This document shows, piece after piece, positions 61,696 to 64,000 of a DNA stretch of 64,000 bases (position 1 is the stretch's first letter; each line of letters opens with the position of its first letter). The translations under genes were made by a program, and so were the position numbers. Where the stretch lies: contig CP048685.1 of assembly GCA_015698285.1 (NCBI GenBank), positions 3,224,001 through 3,288,000 of the forward strand, in the 5' to 3' direction. Source of the stretch: Candidatus Nitronauta litoralis (GTDB taxonomy: Bacteria; Nitrospinota; Nitrospinia; Nitrospinales; Nitrospinaceae). The notes under the pieces are model-generated. The model had not been told where the DNA came from. It did no database searches and saw only the letters and a list, made by a program, of their open reading frames with translations.

Positions 61696-62943
61696 ATGGG
61701 GCTTGTGAGCGAACAATTGGATGGGATAGTTCATCAACTGGCTTGTCAGGAAATAGGGGAAAAAGCTGTTTCAGCAAATTATAAAAGCGAACCTTTGCTT
61801 GCTGCCCTTAAAAAAAACGGGTCGGAATTATGGATCGATACTGGTGACCTGGAATTAGCCCAGTCCGTTTGGCGACAGGAATTGACTGCCCTGACAACGA
61901 ATAATACGTTAGCCAATCAGGTTGTTCAAAGTGGGGTGATGGATGACGTGATTTCTGAAACAGTGACCAGATTGAAAGGGGATGCGGGGAATTTAAGCCG
62001 GGAAGACCTGCTCTTGGAAATCGGCTTTGTAATTAACTGCAGGATCGCTCTACGTCTGGTTGAAGCCTTCCGGGTTAAGGTCAGTGTTGAATTGCATCCC
62101 ACTATGGCACGTGATATTGAAAGCACTTTGCATTATGCCCGCAGATATCTTCGTGTTTGCCCGGAGTTTTTCATTATTAAAATTCCTCTGACACCCGAAG
62201 GATTACTTTCGGTAAGGAAACTTGCAAAAGAGGGCATGCCCATAAACTTCACGCTGGGGTTCTCTGCACGACAAAACTATCTTGCCGCACGTTTGTCAAA
62301 TCCTGAGTTTGTTAATGTTTTTCTGGGACGTCTCAATCAGGTAGTCGTGGATAATAAACTGGGCTCAGGACAAATGGTTGGAGAAAAGGTTACCCGGGCT
62401 ACTCAGCGGGCCCTTTTGGAGCTGCGTCGGGAGAATCCCGCTATACAATCAAAATTGATTGCAGCCAGTATTCGAAATGGCGATCAGGTAGCGGCCCTTT
62501 GTGGAGTCGATGTGCAGACCATTCCGCCTAAAGCCATGCAGGACTTTATCGACTCATCCCGAACACCCGGAGATATTGCGAATCAGGTGGGTAACGACCC
62601 TGAGCCCGGTATTGATTTTGATCAGATGTGGGGAGTCAAATGTAACGCTTTGTGGGAGGTCAACGAATCGTTTAAAAATGGAGTGGATCAGCTTTTGGAG
62701 GCACCAGGTCTGGATAAAATGACAGGGGAGGAACTTGTGGGATTTTTTGAGGGGAAAAATATTTCCCTGTTTCATCGTTTTTCCCAGCAGGACCTTGATT
62801 CGATCCAGGCCCATGGAAAAATTCCGAATGTGGGGAAATGGCCCGAAACAGTGAGCCTGGATGACCTCATGACCCAATCCGCTTTAATGTCATTCACTAA
62901 AGATCAGGCGGCACTGGATGATCGCATTGCATCCTTCCTGTAA
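61696..62943 (+). CDS. tal: Transaldolase
   Basis: 415 residues from ATG 61696, which avoids overlap with pgi. The Schiff-base lysine is K162 (FFIIKIPLTPEGL), and NFTLGFSARQN follows. It moves a dihydroxyacetone unit in the pentose-phosphate pathway. Longer than the about 320-residue classical enzyme; the extra C-terminal part (about 280-415) is helical and not obviously catalytic. Adjacent pgi is typical; in some bacteria they are fused. Confidence 0.88.
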   Translation: MGLVSEQLDGIVHQLACQEIGEKAVSANYKSEPLLAALKKNGSELWIDTGDLELAQSVWRQELTALTTNNTLANQVVQSGVMDDVISETVTRLKGDAGNLSREDLLLEIGFVINCRIALRLVEAFRVKVSVELHPTMARDIESTLHYARRYLRVCPEFFIIKIPLTPEGLLSVRKLAKEGMPINFTLGFSARQNYLAARLSNPEFVNVFLGRLNQVVVDNKLGSGQMVGEKVTRATQRALLELRRENPAIQSKLIAASIRNGDQVAALCGVDVQTIPPKAMQDFIDSSRTPGDIANQVGNDPEPGIDFDQMWGVKCNALWEVNESFKNGVDQLLEAPGLDKMTGEELVGFFEGKNISLFHRFSQQDLDSIQAHGKIPNVGKWPETVSLDDLMTQSALMSFTKDQAALDDRIASFL

Positions 62944-62956
62944 ACGCTGACTCCAA

Positions 62957-63955
62957 ATGATTTTGGCAGGTGACATTGGAGGAACCAAAGTAAACTTTGG
63001 CCTGTTTGATTTTGTTGCCGGTGAATTAAGACTGGAACAATTTGCAGGGTATCTTGTTAAAGAACTGGGTTCCCTTGATGAAGCACTGGAGAAATTTTTA
63101 AAAGATGCCCGAGCACAGCCGGATAGAGCCTGTATTGGGGTCGCTGGGCCTGTTTTAAATGGTCGATGTCAGCTGACAAACGTTGACTTGGAAATAGATT
63201 CGGCTTCTTTGAAGTCACGGTTTGGTTTTTCAAAAGCTTTGCTTGTAAATGATCTTGCCGCAACGGCTGCCAGTCTGCCTCTTTTAAAAGAGGCAGACCT
63301 TTTGGTTTTACAGGCTGGAAAACCTGTGGATTCAGGCCGGAAAGCAGTGGTTTCAGCAGGAACCGGTTTAGGACAGGCTTATTTGATTTCACAGGGTGAT
63401 GGCAAATTTCAGATTCTGGATACTGAGGGTGGGCAATGCGGTTTTGCACCCTCCACTCATGAACAATTGAAACTGTGCTCCAGCTTTATAGACGCAGGGC
63501 TTTCATTAACTATTGAGGATTTATTGTCTGGGCCAGGTTTGGAAAGAATTTACAAATATTTTAATAAGCCCGAAGAGTCTTCAAAAGAGAATGAAGGAAC
63601 TGCAGGCCATAAAATTAAGCTGACAGCCGCTGAAATTCTGGAAGAGAGTTGTCAGGATGATTCAAGCCTGGGGCGTCGGGTTATAAACTTGTTCGCTTCA
63701 ATGCTGGGAGCCGTTTCTGGCGACATGGCTCTTCGATTGCTGGCAACTGGGGGAGTGTACATCGGGGGAGGCATTCCGCCAAAAATCCTGAAGGAACCAC
63801 AGCAAAAGTTGTTTCTTGAAAGTTTTAGAAATAAAAAAAAGTTCAATACTTTTATGGAATCAGTTCCAGTTTATATGATCATTAATGAACGGGCTCCTTT
63901 ATGGGGGGCTGCCGGCCTTTTGGTAAATCCCCATATAATAATTCCGGAAAGTTGA
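62957..63955 (+). CDS. glk: Glucokinase
   Basis: 332 residues. ATP-binding DIGGTKVNFGL at the N-terminus, AGPVLNGRCQLTN, SAGTGLGQAYL and GGVYIGGGIPPKIL are glucokinase (Glk family) motifs. Phosphorylates glucose to G6P in the cytoplasm, feeding the two previous genes. It begins 13 bases after transaldolase. Confidence 0.95.
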   Translation: MILAGDIGGTKVNFGLFDFVAGELRLEQFAGYLVKELGSLDEALEKFLKDARAQPDRACIGVAGPVLNGRCQLTNVDLEIDSASLKSRFGFSKALLVNDLAATAASLPLLKEADLLVLQAGKPVDSGRKAVVSAGTGLGQAYLISQGDGKFQILDTEGGQCGFAPSTHEQLKLCSSFIDAGLSLTIEDLLSGPGLERIYKYFNKPEESSKENEGTAGHKIKLTAAEILEESCQDDSSLGRRVINLFASMLGAVSGDMALRLLATGGVYIGGGIPPKILKEPQQKLFLESFRNKKKFNTFMESVPVYMIINERAPLWGAAGLLVNPHIIIPES

Positions 63956-64000
63956 TTCCTTAATTAATAATCAAAAAAGATCAGGTAGTGGATTTATGAA

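Overview
The window is a piece of chromosome from a Gram-negative, flagellated, lipoprotein-rich bacterium with moderate GC content. Evidence for this includes lgt and lspA, two Slp-type lipoproteins, an outer-membrane beta-barrel, PBP1A with a SPOR protein, and fliD/fliS behind a sigma-28 promoter. The mix of a two-cluster ferredoxin with a Lys/Arg-rich N-terminus, a complete H+-type F-ATP synthase, LemA/GIDE proteins, a DUF1566 protein and many TPR proteins is what I would expect from Nitrospinota (Nitrospina-like) or a related marine lineage. That assignment is inference from gene content. I see no rRNA, tRNA, CRISPR array, insertion sequence or prophage, so this is mostly core chromosome.

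Layout. 1-2.7 kb: the 3' part of ileS, then lspA and lgt (lipoprotein maturation). 2.7-5.3 kb (minus): GIDE-type membrane protein with an EF-hand, LemA, a small acidic protein and an outer-membrane barrel. 5.6-7.8 kb: pentapeptide-repeat protein, HspQ-like protein and two small proteins. 7.9-10.1 kb (minus): fliS and fliD with a near-consensus sigma-28 promoter. 10.2 kb: a DEDDy exonuclease-like protein. 11.4-17.4 kb (minus): DUF4175, TPR/zinc-peptidase and MoxR ATPase in one operon. 17.5-21.4 kb: TPR protein, two membrane proteins and an RlmM-like methyltransferase.

21.4-27.1 kb (minus): holB-ricT-metG-tatD(::radical SAM)-DUF423, which keeps the gene neighbourhood known from Bacillus (holB, yaaT, metS, yabD) but with TatD fused to a radical-SAM domain. 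27.4 kb: ferredoxin with its own promoter and terminator. 28.1-34.8 kb: atpZ/I-B-E-F-H-A-G-D-C, the whole ATP synthase in one operon. 34.9-42.1 kb: DUF1287 protein, uvrA (minus), UbiD-type decarboxylase (minus) and two oligopeptide-type ABC permeases. 42.3-51.7 kb: DUF1566 protein with Ala/Lys/Pro-rich tails, Rieske protein, rhodanese, an acidic-tailed membrane protein, LapA, a J-protein with half a zinc domain, tandem Slp lipoproteins, birA, a DUF2062 protein and a tiny lipoprotein.

51.7-64 kb: a small TPR-like protein; a radical-SAM protein with a DUF512-like C-terminus, a long structured leader and a small partner ORF; then an XRE regulator, a membrane protein, PBP1A and a SPOR protein as one tightly overlapping cell-wall operon; then pgi, transaldolase and glucokinase feeding hexose and pentose phosphate metabolism.

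The least-explained units are the EF-hand/GIDE/LemA pair, the radical-SAM/DUF512-like locus, the XRE-PBP1A-SPOR operon, the TatD-radical-SAM fusion and the half-zinc J-protein. None of these by itself proves a new system. They are the places I would look first.
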